This document shows, one piece after another, positions 1-10,232 of a stretch of 64,000 nucleotides of DNA (its first letter is position 1; every line of letters begins with the position of its first letter). The DNA is from Calonectria ilicicola. Taxonomy: Eukaryota; Ascomycota; Sordariomycetes; Hypocreales; Nectriaceae. The stretch covers positions 62,001 to 126,000 of the forward strand of contig CP085829.1 in assembly GCA_020809705.1 (NCBI GenBank), written 5' to 3'. The position numbers and the translations under genes are program-made. The notes under the pieces were generated by a model. The model was not told the DNA's origin. It was given only the letters and a program-made list of their open reading frames with translations, and made no database searches.

Positions 1-57
1 TTTAATTGACATAGCAAGAGCTCCAATGTGATCCATGACCTCGGTAGTTAGTCAGAA

Positions 58-2863
58 CTACGGTTCGCCAATTCGGTGAACCCATGACACTTTGTCCTGA
101 ACTTGAATCTGACCAATATCAATTACATCACTGGCATTTGTACCAATGAGGATGTCAAAGAATGAATCAGAGTCGATCATGAATCTCTTAGCCAGTGGAT
201 CATAAGCGCCGAAACCATACGCATCAATTACGATTTCAACATTGCAAGATTCTCTAGGCCGGAGCACTGGTGACTTTGCAAAGCCGCATAGCTGTTTCTT
301 TGGACGACTGAGCCGAGGGTTGGAAGCTGGGCGGAAGAAAACAAGAATAGTCTGTCGGGTTGGAACGCCATCTCCTCCAACATTGTTCACTCGAGTCGTG
401 ACGACAACGGGTTTGTCTTGTGTTAAAAGGCGACCGACTACGACGCTATTAGATAGAGTGAAAGCAGAGTAAGACAATCCATATCCTAACGGAAACAGCG
501 GGTCGACGCCAATAAATTCCCACCAACGATGCCCGACATGAATTCCCTCGCCATAGAGAGATGATGTGTCTGCACCAGGCTCTAAGGGAATCGATACGCC
601 AGGTGCTTGTTCGATGCGGTGCGGAATAGTCACTGGAAGTCTGCCACTAGGGTTAAAGTAGCCGCATATGACATCTGCTGCTGCATTACCAAGTTCCTAA
701 CCTTGATACCAAGCATAGAGAACTGCATCCACATTGTGAATCCAAGGCTCCATCTGTACTGGTGTTCCTGCTTGAATGACGACTATAATCCTCTTCGAGA
801 CGCGGCTGACTTCTTCAATCAAGCGGGTTTGGTCGCCAGGAAGTATCCATTGAGGAATATCCTGACCCTCAGTCTCCCACTCTTTGTCTCTTCCGACCAC
901 AATTACCGTCGCATCGCATTCTTTGCTGAGTTGCGCGGCTTCGGCAGGTTGGTCAATAGGCGAAAATTCCTCATAACCAAATCGTACTCCATGAAACTTG
1001 TTTTCCATTGGTCGAAGGCTATCCAAAAGTTCAAGGCGGAGCTGTCTATCGTGGGAATGGCCATCAATGCGAATTTGGTACTCGCGGCCAGCAACAAAGT
1101 CGTACTGGGCGAGGGTTTCCAAGGAGCCGCAACTGAAGAAGAGGGTTGCATCCTCTCTCATATTGCCAATCTCGGAAAGAACTAGTTGGCCATCAATAAA
1201 TAGCTCAGCGGGTTCAATAGAAGCAAGAGATATGTTGTGACGTCCTGTCTTTTGGGGTATAAGAACTGTTCGAAGGCGATAACAGAAGTCTGTGAGCCTG
1301 TTAATTTGGGGCGGTGTGTTGCCAAATGACATGTAATAAAGATCATCCCTATGCTAAGGTCAGCCAATATAGATGCGAAAATAGTGCTCGAGAGTGGCCA
1401 TACACGTGGGTTGTGGTTAATGGTTTCGATGTAAAATTGTGGCCATTGAACCAATCTATTGCAGCTCCACCCTGGGATGTTTCTGGGTCAATACAGAGAG
1501 CTGCTGATGGGGTCGGTAGGTAGCGGTTAACCTTAGCCCCGACATGGTGAAAAATCTTGGTTCCAAAAGGCTCAAACTGCTCTCGGACGGAGTCGAAGAC
1601 TGAGGTCCAATATGGTGCTTTGATGTAGGCGCTGCCACCGCCACCAGCAACCACCCGCTTTGCGTTGGGTCCGATAATTGCTAGGTTCTTAATATTCTCC
1701 GTCGGTCTGACTGGTAAGGAATTTTTGTCATTTTTGAGAAGAACAATTCCAGAACGTGCGGCATGGCGAAGCTGAGCGATATGCTCAGACTTATTCAGAC
1801 AAATTTCCCCGTTGTCCGACGGATCCTCAAAGCGGCCTGCTCTTTTTAATAAGTGTAGAATATTCTTGACCGACTCATCTATTCGATGAATATCCACATC
1901 CCCTGCGGCTATCAAGTCCTTGACAGCAGCTTCAGTGCGGTGCTCTGGTGGGCCTGGCATTTCCAGGTCGAGCCCGGCATTGATGGATGGACCAGCAGAT
2001 GTGGTACCACCCCAACCACTCATAAATACTCCTTTCCAACCCCATTCATTGCGAGCAATGTCTGTCAATATGTGATGAGAAGCATCGCAGTGGATCCCGT
2101 TGACTTTGTTGTAAGCTGTCATCATGCACCACGGATCGGCATCGCGGACGACCATTTCAAACGGCTTCAGGTACACTTCTCGCAGTGCTCTTGTGGGAAT
2201 TATCCTATTTCCATGAAAACGGTCCACTTCTTGATCATTTGCTACGTTAAGCATGGTCAGCGGTGTGCCTTTTGCGTCTTGCACATGTGAAACCACTTAC
2301 CAACATAGTGCTTTGGGGTCGCTCCCACACCCTGGGATTGTACTCCTTTGACAAGTTCAGCGCCCAATGCCCCTGTGACGAACGGGTCTTTGCTATATGT
2401 TTCAAAATTTCGACCACCGAGCGGATTTCTGGGCATGCAAATGGTGGGACTTAAAATCACAGACGCTGATTTTGATTTGGTCTGCAAATATCTGTAAGCG
2501 TTGGAAACACAGCAGCGGTTATGGTGGAGGCAGCTCTACCTCTTCACCGAGAAGTGCTCCCATCTGCCAAACTAGGTCCGTATCCCATGTAGCCCCCAGA
2601 CTTACACCGACTGGCAAGAAAGCCGCCGGTACACCCTCACCAAATATTTCTCCTCTTGCACCTGAGGGTCCATCAGAGACCTGCCCCCTCTTATCGTTAG
2701 CAACGTATTAACCCCGTAATAGTTAGGAAGATTTTGGCACCTTGATGTTTGGGACTCCAAGACGATGTATTTCAGCAGAGCGCCGCATGGATTTGCCGGC
2801 AAGCAAAGAGATCTTTTCTTGCAGCGTCATTTTGGCCATGAGGCCCTCGATATCAACTGTCAT
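58..2863 (-). pseudogene. GH3 beta-glucosidase pseudogene (PA14 and fibronectin III-like type)
   Basis: Family role: hydrolysis of terminal beta-glucosides. The order seen is an N-terminal GH3 barrel (MTLQEKISLLAGK at the start, SDGPSGARG, ASVILSPT, PKHYVANDQE), a second GH3 domain (IGPNAKRVVAGGGGS), a PA14 insert (after DDLYYMSFGN) and a C-terminal FnIII-like domain (PLGYGLSYSAF). Introns are placed near 2710-2770, 2480-2545, 2256-2308 and 1333-1375; the first has a weak GTGCCA donor. Two lesions are clear. The conserved YQGQE block reads YQG-stop-ELG (TAG, complement of 697-699). The nucleophile motif SDW reads SGW (codon 2015-2017), so the catalytic Asp is Gly. Everything else is well conserved, which points to recent loss. 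The start at 2863 fits the family N-terminus. It is divergent from the nitrilase pseudogene. Confidence 0.88.
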
Positions 2864-3468
2864 TTTGATGAATCTGGCAATGAATCGTAATTAGTGTTGT
2901 CTAATTTTGGATTCTAAGTGGTCTCAAATATTAATATACCCGAGTGCAATTATCTCCTTTTGACCAAGTTGATGGTCGAATGTCGCGCGAGTGATCTAGT
3001 GGGCTAGGAGCGGGGAAGTAAATCCGCGCTATGGCTATCTAATCATTGTCGACTAACCAGACTGGATTGGGGAACACATATTCCGTCACAAAGTGGACCA
3101 ATATTGAACCTGACTCATGTTACTTCAATTAATTTGCTGCCAAAGACTTGGACTAGTAAGTAGCGATACTGGAACATGTATTCCATATGTATAATCAAAC
3201 TTGATACGAGGCCAAGCTAATATTCTTAAAAGTCGTCCTAGGGATTTAGTTTCCGATATCCTTACTGCCAAGTCGCGCGAATTTCTTACTCTACTCTCTT
3301 GCGGGTTGCCTATAATTTGTCAACTGGATTAAAAATCCTCATCATCTACCACGTATATTTATCTCCACTCCCAATCGCTTGCGTTGAGTTGAATTTAGAA
3401 TATCTCTGCGTTCCTAGACAATTCAGAGCAATTATATACCTCGGCGATAGGTGAACCCAGTTTTCAAA
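2864..3468. other. Divergent intergenic region, GH3 and nitrilase pseudogenes
   Basis: About 600 bp between two divergently oriented broken catabolic genes. It is AT-rich with no open frame of note; it presumably holds both promoters. No specific site is recognised. Confidence 0.5.
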
Positions 3469-4687
3469 ATGAGATCTTTGCACAATGGTCCAGATACGCC
3501 GGTCAAAGTTGCTGTGGTTCAGGCAGAACCGTGTTGGTAAGCTCTCACCTAACCGTTGACCTCACCATCTACTCGATCGTTTCTTAATGAGCCAATACTC
3601 ATTAGGTTTGATGTCGACGCGGCAACAGAGCAGACGTGCGAAATGATTGCCGAAGCAGGCTAGAATGGAGCCCAGCTCATCGCGTTCCCGGAACTATGGA
3701 TTCCTAGATATCCTTTTTACCTCTACGGTCATGTTGCAAACGTTTGCCTAGATTACAATCTGAAATACTTCCGACAGTCAGTTGACATCCAGGGAAAGCA
3801 TATGGAGCAGATTCGGCTTGCAGCTAAGAAAGCTGGCATTTATGTTGTCATTGGTATCTCTGAGCGAGATGCAGGCAGCTTATACATGGCGCAGACCTTT
3901 ATCGGCGCAGACGGCCGTATTTTGCTCCACAGAAGGAAAATGAAACCTACTAGCTCTGAAAGAATTTTGTTTGGCGATTCGGTAAGTAAAGAATAGTATT
4001 AAATGCACTTTGACCACCGCATGTCGCTAATACTACCCGAAGTCTGGTGAGAGCACCCGGAATGTCGTTCAAACATCCATTGGTCGGGTGGGTGGTTTGT
4101 TGTGCTTTGAGCATCTGCATCCCTTGCTCAAGTATAATACCTATTTTCAAAATGAGCACATTCACATCACTGGGTGGCCGGCTCTTTTCCCTCTGGTCGG
4201 AAAAATGCCGTACTTCAATACTGTGGATGCCTGCACCATGATGAATCATGTATACGCCATTGAAGGTGCTGTGTTCCTTCTACTAGCTTCACAAGTGCAA
4301 ACTGAAAAGGGTCTAAAAGCCCATGGACTTGTTGAAGGACCGGATTCATTTACAGCTGTGATTGGAGGAGGCTTTTCACAAATAATTGCACCAGATGGAC
4401 GCACTCTTGTGAAATCACCAAGTCCTACTTGGCAAGGCCTCCTCTATGGGGACTTGGACTTCAACGAGATTTACTATGCTAAAAATATTGTTGATGTGGT
4501 GGGCCAATACTCACGAACTGAAATATTCACTCTGCATGTTAACGCCAATGTCCGTCGTCAGTGTGTGTATCATGAGTCAACAAGCAATTTTAGTCATTTG
4601 AGGAGATTCACTGAGCTTACTCAAGACGGAAAGGAGGCTGAGAAAGAAATGAGCCTGAAAGATGACCTCACAGAGAAAGAAAAATAG
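3469..4687 (+). pseudogene. Nitrilase (carbon-nitrogen hydrolase) with premature TAG
   Basis: Nitrilases convert nitriles to acids through a Glu-Lys-Cys triad. Three exons join in frame (3469-3536, 3606-3981, 4043-4687; 362 codons, normal family length). All triad blocks are present: Glu in IAFPELWIPRYP, Lys in HRRKMKPTSSER, Cys in GGLLCFEHLHPLLKY. Family blocks usually read GGLNCWEHL, so the Trp after Cys is Phe. Codon 42 is TAG (3661-3663) inside the conserved EAG-x-NGA segment, truncating the protein before the first catalytic residue. No splice choice I can find skips it. A downstream ATG at 3802 would lack the catalytic Glu. It is probably a recently inactivated gene, unless the stop is a sequencing error or is read through. 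Confidence 0.85.
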
Positions 4688-5032
4688 TCATGAATAGTTT
4701 AGGCACGTGGGCTAATTGAATGCGGTTCATTAATGGAATTTATTGTCATGATGCAAATATGTAAATTGAAATTAAAAATATATCACTGATCTTGTTGACT
4801 ATCTAACTTCCAACCATAATAATTCTGAAATGTGGTGTGCGGAGGCCGCAAGTGGCGCTGCTCGAGGCCCTGATATGACTAACAAGTACCTTATTAATCT
4901 GAACTCTACAGCTTCTCTTACAAAATCCCGTCTTGTTCATCTGTGCATGGTTTTTAAACACTTATCATGCAGCAATTTTATGTATCCAAGCCATAGTTTT
5001 CTAGAATAAATGCTCTTATCAATTAGCATCTC
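4688..5032. other. Convergent intergenic region
   Basis: AT-rich 3' flanks of the nitrilase pseudogene and the MFS gene; nothing else is seen. Confidence 0.5.
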
Positions 5033-6697
5033 CTATCTCTCTCCTCGTTTTCCCTCCCTTTCTTTTTGAAGAGCGATGCAGAATCTCGACTTGGCCCGAA
5101 GTTCTGGGCCTTTCCATATAAACACGAAAGGTATGATGCACATTCCAGTACTGAGGCCACCAAGAAGAGCACATGCAGACGATATCCCTAAATCACTAAA
5201 CATGCGTCCAGTAGCAAACGGCAGAGCCACAGCTACAATTGAGCGACAACAAGAGGATTCTGCATTTGCAGACGCCGCATAACTATCGTATGCATCCGTT
5301 AGGTAGTTGAGGGGGGCCATGAAAAGAAGCATAAATCCAAATCCAAATGGAATCCCGGCCAATAATGGGACAGCAAAATGAATGCTTTCTTTGGCAGAAA
5401 ATCCAAGCCAAAAGAGGGACATAGCGAACATTGGACCGCCGATTAATGCTAATGGAAGACGGCGAGCTTCTTCACATTGTGCCCAGGGGGCCGAAGATTT
5501 CACCGCCTTGGCCATCCGTGCGTCCCAGTACCAGAAAACAATCAAGCTGAGACTTGCGCCACCACCAATAGGAAGGTAACACAGACCAGTAACTCCAGTG
5601 CCAAGTCCATAGAAATCCGAGAAGATGATTGGGAAGACTTGGAAAGACATGTACAGAATAGCATAGACGAGCGATAGGTACGCACAGGTGGCAGCAACAA
5701 GAGGCTCCGTTAACACCATACGGATAGGCCGAGCGATGACGACAGTGATGAGACTTTTCAAACTAATCATTTTGAGGCCATGAGGCAGGTGTGCAAATGA
5801 TTTCCGGCTGTGGTCAACGTGTCTCTTCGCTCGACGGGCAAGAAGAGAGGGACCGTACGTTTCGGGGAGTAAAATCACCATTCCTGGAGTTACTCCAGCA
5901 ATAATGAAGCCGACCCAAAAGGTCCAACGCCAACCGATAGTGGTAGATGTATACCCGGAAATAATAGGAGCGATCAAAGGTCCAAATACAGTGGCCTGTC
6001 GATGACATTGTTAGCTGTATTTGCGTATAACGGACGACATCGTGTCTTGCTTACAACCATATAGAGAGCTATTGCTTTGCCTCGCCTCCTTGGTTCGTCA
6101 TAAACATCAGCAATAATCCCTGCGGCTATGGCAACAGGGGAGCTACCAAATATGCCGCAGAATAGCCTACATATCAGCAAAGGCGTCCAGCTTGGTGCTA
6201 ATGCACAGGCCATGGTGCTCAGGGTAAACCCGAAAAATGTGGCCATACTCAGTTTTGAACGGCCGCATTGCTCACTCAATGGGCCCCATAGAACAGGGCC
6301 AAAAACGAAACCCACTAAAAAAATCGAGATAGGAAGGACGCTGTGCTTATTCTGAGGGACCTTGAAGTCTTCGGCAATTTTGGGAATGGCCATGCTTGGT
6401 AGGGAGGAAGCCATTGTTGAATTAAGAACCAACATGATGGCAATGAGTGAAACAAATCTTTTTTTGGACTGGATTTAGATTAGTATCAAGAAATGAACGA
6501 GGCTCAGCAGAAGAATCTCTCACTTCGGGCCAATTTACTGGATTTCCAGGATCCTGGTTTTCCCAAGTGATCACCACTGCGGCCTCATCACTTTGAGACG
6601 AGCTGTTGATGTCGCTGGTATTTCCAAATCCCAGAACCGCACTAGCTCTGGTGTTAAAAGGGACCTGTATATCATCAGTTGGCTCGACTTGGATCCG
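5033..6697 (-). CDS. MFS transporter, DHA1 multidrug/polyamine type
   Basis: A proton-antiport efflux carrier of the plasma membrane. Exons seen are 6697-6524, 6468-6055 and 5995-5033, with about 516 residues visible. The N-terminal tail carries NPVNWPE directly before the SKKRF-type start of TM1, a hallmark of fungal DHA1 drug transporters. Motif A is the variant PLSEQCGRSK, motif C region GSSPVAIAAGIIADVY, and the C-terminal half has DAYDSYAASANAES and the ending RAKSRF. About twelve hydrophobic segments are visible. The first codons are unresolved: the frame is open up to a TAG at 6698-6700. A candidate first exon at 6815 (starting MEDHGEIED) cannot be joined in phase by an ordinary intron, so the 5' end is either mis-seen or broken. 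Substrate unknown. Confidence 0.82.
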
Positions 6698-6815
6698 CTA
6701 GGATAACCGATTTGACTGCCAATCTACGAACAGTTTTTTTTTCATTTAGCAAAATTGATCACAGTCTTTCAATGATCCAAGTCTTACCATCTTCAATTTC
6801 ACCATGATCTTCCAT

Positions 6816-7282
6816 TTTGAGATATTTATTTTAGATCCCTAGCGTTCCTTCGTTCGCAGACTGTATGTTGAAGCAACTACCGGCCACGCCAACACCAATT
6901 GAAATATTAAGTCGTTTACGAAAGGGTTACAGTGTAATTGAACTACCACATGTCTCAAAATGTGGAGGGATAGTCAACGACAACATGCCGCCATGACAAA
7001 TTGCTTCGCGGAATTCATATTCCTGGTATTTGGCATTGTCATGCTCACGATGTACTGTTGTGATAGGTCCAAAAGCCGGAATATATGTTCCGCTTGTCCT
7101 AAGTGCCACCTATCAAGAACGAATAACCACTCAGCCGGTGTAACCCCTCTGCCTTTTACCAGGAATCTCCAGCTACGCCCCTCTTTGGTCACAGACGGCT
7201 CGGCCACCAAACTTGTATTTTGACCAGCCTTACTAATGAAGGAATTAAAAGTCGTAAGCGAAGATTTGTATTTTGTAGATCC
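6816..7282. other. Intergenic region
   Basis: Upstream flank of the MFS gene and 3' flank of the cupin gene. Short open frames on both strands look like chance; no site is recognised. Confidence 0.4.
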
Positions 7283-7795
7283 TTATTCCCAATGATCCTC
7301 AAGCGTCTTGCTGCCGATCTCCAAAGAATCAGCCGCCGACTGCACGAAAATAATCAACCGAGCTTCTCCATTGTTAGGCGTAACATTGATCCACTTGTGC
7401 TTTGTACCTCTCTGCCAAACTGTGTCTCCCGCTCGCACGATTCGCTTCTCGCCTGAATCCAACAGGATTTCAATAACCCCCTCAATTATGTACACCAGAT
7501 CAACTGTCATGGTTCGATGCATAGGTGTCTCTGCGCCCGGGCCCAAAGTAACTAGTAGGGTAGATGATCCTTTTTCAGGGCAGATACGCTTCTTCCCAGA
7601 AAAAACCATTTCGCGATGGTCATTTTCATATAACTGAATATCCGTTTCTGTGGACAAATTCGGCTCCAAAGAATGAGAACTAGCCAAAACTTGCAATCGC
7701 CCTATAGATGTAGGTTGATCTGACCGAGTTGGTTGAAGGCGATCCGAAAAGATTGCCTTGCCGTTGACATCATGTGTTGTGATGTAATGCGCCAT
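7283..7795 (-). CDS. Small cupin-domain protein
   Basis: Single-exon protein of 170 residues with one beta-barrel cupin at about residues 75-160. Cupin motif 1 is represented by TPMHRTMTVDLVYIIEG and motif 2 by AGDTVWQRGTKHKWIN. The first His (PMH) and the motif 2 His with H-x3-N spacing are present, but the second motif 1 His is replaced by Thr and the usual Glu by Asp. Metal binding may therefore be altered or absent. Such small fungal cupins often sit beside catabolic or secondary-metabolite genes, but no reaction can be assigned. The start at 7795 is the first ATG and precedes a plausible short N-terminus. Its neighbours are an MFS transporter and a RidA-like pseudogene. Confidence 0.85.
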   Translation of the reverse strand: MAHYITTHDVNGKAIFSDRLQPTRSDQPTSIGRLQVLASSHSLEPNLSTETDIQLYENDHREMVFSGKKRICPEKGSSTLLVTLGPGAETPMHRTMTVDLVYIIEGVIEILLDSGEKRIVRAGDTVWQRGTKHKWINVTPNNGEARLIIFVQSAADSLEIGSKTLEDHWE

Positions 7796-8289
7796 GCTGA
7801 AGTCGAAGCGTTTGCGAGGTGATTAACCAAATATCAAGAAAGCGAAATAAGCCACTTGTCTGGTGATGGAAAGGTTCCAAACTTTTAGAGAGTAAATCGT
7901 GGGCTCGGCCAAGAGTGAACTCCAAAGCTACAACGGTGGCAGATATAACTAAGTACTTTTAGACAGTATTATTGATCATAACAAGCATGCTTTGCATGTA
8001 ATCTAAAATCGAATTCGGTCCGACTCTACTTAGTATGAAACGCGGGTAATGTCCCCCTGACCTCATGCAAACCAACAAACCTAACTATTAATAAGCAGTA
8101 GTCATACCTCGGCCAATTATCATGCCGACTTTATACGATAACCTACACAAACTTCAAAGTTTTGTGCTTAGCTAACTAAATCCTAGAGAGCATGAAGAAT
8201 CCGATATCGGTCTCATGTGGAGATATAAGTAGTTGGCCCGGCAGGAAGTAGTCGTGAAATTCAGGCGCCCCAAACCCAAGAAATTTGCA
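7796..8289. other. Intergenic region
   Basis: Divergent flanks of the cupin gene and the RidA-like pseudogene. AT-rich; nothing specific recognised. Confidence 0.4.
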
Positions 8290-8751
8290 ATGTCTCATCT
8301 CACATTTTATACCTATGATGGGTTTGGTACCCAAAACTTTGAGTCGCATGCGTACAATCAAGCCGTCGGAATGGACAATCAACTTTTAATTTCCGGCCAA
8401 GCTATGTGCTTCTAGTATCTATCCATGATAACTGTCTCTCACTGCGCCCAGGTGGATGGGATCGAAGAACAGGTGATATCAACCAAGATATCAATGCCTA
8501 GATCGACAAGGCATTCGAAAATGTTGATTTCGTGTTGAAAGATGCCGGAGGTAAAGGCTGGGATTAGGTTGTAATGGTTAGATCATATCACCTTAGTCTC
8601 ACACCTCAGGCTCAAGCAGCCATGGTTAACAACTTTCCTAAATGGATGCCACATCACAAAGCATTGTGGGCGGCTGTTGGAGTGACACGTCTTGGAACAG
8701 ATGATATGCAGATCGAATTAGAAGTAATAGCACACGACCCAAAGAGTTAAT
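8290..8751 (+). pseudogene. RidA/YjgF/UK114 family pseudogene
   Basis: RidA proteins deaminate reactive enamine/imine intermediates. The first exon (MSHLTFYTYDG) ends in LLISGQ. After an intron ending GCGCCCAG the second exon carries GGWDRRTG, IDKAFENVDFVLKDAGGKGW, MVRSYHLSL, WMPHHKALWAAVGVTRLG and IELEVIAHDPKS, a nearly complete family protein. Two in-frame TAG codons interrupt it, one just before IDKAFENV and one after GGKGWD; both positions are commonly Gln in relatives. The donor that keeps the frame reads CAAG then CTATGT, so the usual GT has become CT. Three independent lesions make this a clear pseudogene. Confidence 0.82.
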
Positions 8752-10232
8752 ATGACGCTTGTTTTTGGCTACCCCTCTTTGTCTTAGTGTTGAGAGGGAG
8801 GGTTTGAATTCAACTTTTGTCACAATGAGAGATATTTTTGACGTGTGACATTGTACTCTTCTCAGGATACGATAAGTAAGTTATGATCCTTATTGGGAAA
8901 CTCCTTTAACTAAAATGCTCCCCTCGGTGATAATAGTAACAATCGAAACCCTCAGCACGCATACTGATACCTGATATCAATGTGATATTCAAACAAGAGG
9001 ATGCAAGGAACGCACTTGGTAGTTTAAAATCTCTTATCCATTCCGTGGATCTTTTGAGCCAGCGGAATTTACTTTCCAGACGGTCGAATTTAGACTACAT
9101 GAAAAATTCAAGATAAGGATGGCTGATAGCAACAAGTTGTGTCAGGTTTCAGAACCAATCATAACCGTATCTTTGGACTGATGGATCTTTTTTTGTAGGC
9201 CATATTCCATTGTTTCTACACAGAGAATTAGAAATACATGAATTTTCAGACATATCATCGGTTAGCGTCCCCAATGTTTGCAAGATAGGAACCCAACTTC
9301 CTGATAATTTGAATGATAAGACATAGCGACCCAGCGAGAATGGAATTGGATTGTCTAACTCTCTCACTTCAGTTCGAATTCAATATTTATTTGCGGCCCC
9401 AAATTTATGCATTTTCTATACAAAAGATCTGTTTAGCCATCTTCATATGCGTTGCGCAATATTTGTACTCTCTTCTTCTTAATCCAACTACTCACAACTC
9501 TACTCAACGAAGATCAGTGTCGTCACCAGATAATACCATGATTACGCCAAGAAGGCTACTACTTTTTCTTTCCAGTCAGGTCAGTAACGTTACTTGATGA
9601 TTCCCATAGATAAATAGTGCATTGATCGTTGCTATCATACTGATTAAAAGCTGCCATGAATTCTTAGATTTTGGGATACTAAAGCTTTCATAGGATTAGT
9701 TTAGGGAGGCCCAGTCGAATCCAACTTGCTTCATTCACTATTAACATGACGCAATAGATGTTTGAGAGGAGAAAATGCTAGATTCAACTGTTAGCATTGC
9801 TAATTCAGTAGGTAGCGTTAAGTTAAGCTATTGAACATCCTGAGTCTTGCCTTACCCTTGACTCCAGTCCCTGACCCCTGATCCCTGATCCCTGTCCTTG
9901 ATTCCGAGCCTCGCGACACCAATAGCTCATCCGCGCTCCCCACAGCCAAGCCCGACTAGCTGCTGTCTGCAGCCACCTAAATTTGAATTAAGGAGTTCCT
10001 ATGCCCCGCGATTTGCGGCCTTGACCTTTGAGTCTCGGAAATTTCTTTGTTTTTGAGTCTCGAATCTACTAACTAGATATCACCAGCAAACAAGCAATCC
10101 AATTCCCCTCTCTTTGACTCCACCATCTTCACATTTTGCAGGCTTTTGATTTCGAATTTTCCAGCGTTTTCATTTGCTACATCCACCGGACTGCGACACG
10201 CGAGAGATCTTCGAACCGCATCAGTTACCATC
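8752..10232. other. Gene-poor interval upstream of a broken regulator
   Basis: About 1.5 kb without a recognisable gene on either strand. It contains a degenerate CCCTGAT-type short repeat near 9870-9895 and a more GC-rich stretch just before the regulator start. Confidence 0.4.
9869..9894. repeat. Short degenerate CCCTGAT tandem repeat
   Basis: Three to four imperfect copies of CCCTGA(T/C) in a row. Too short to classify; no function is implied. Confidence 0.5.
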
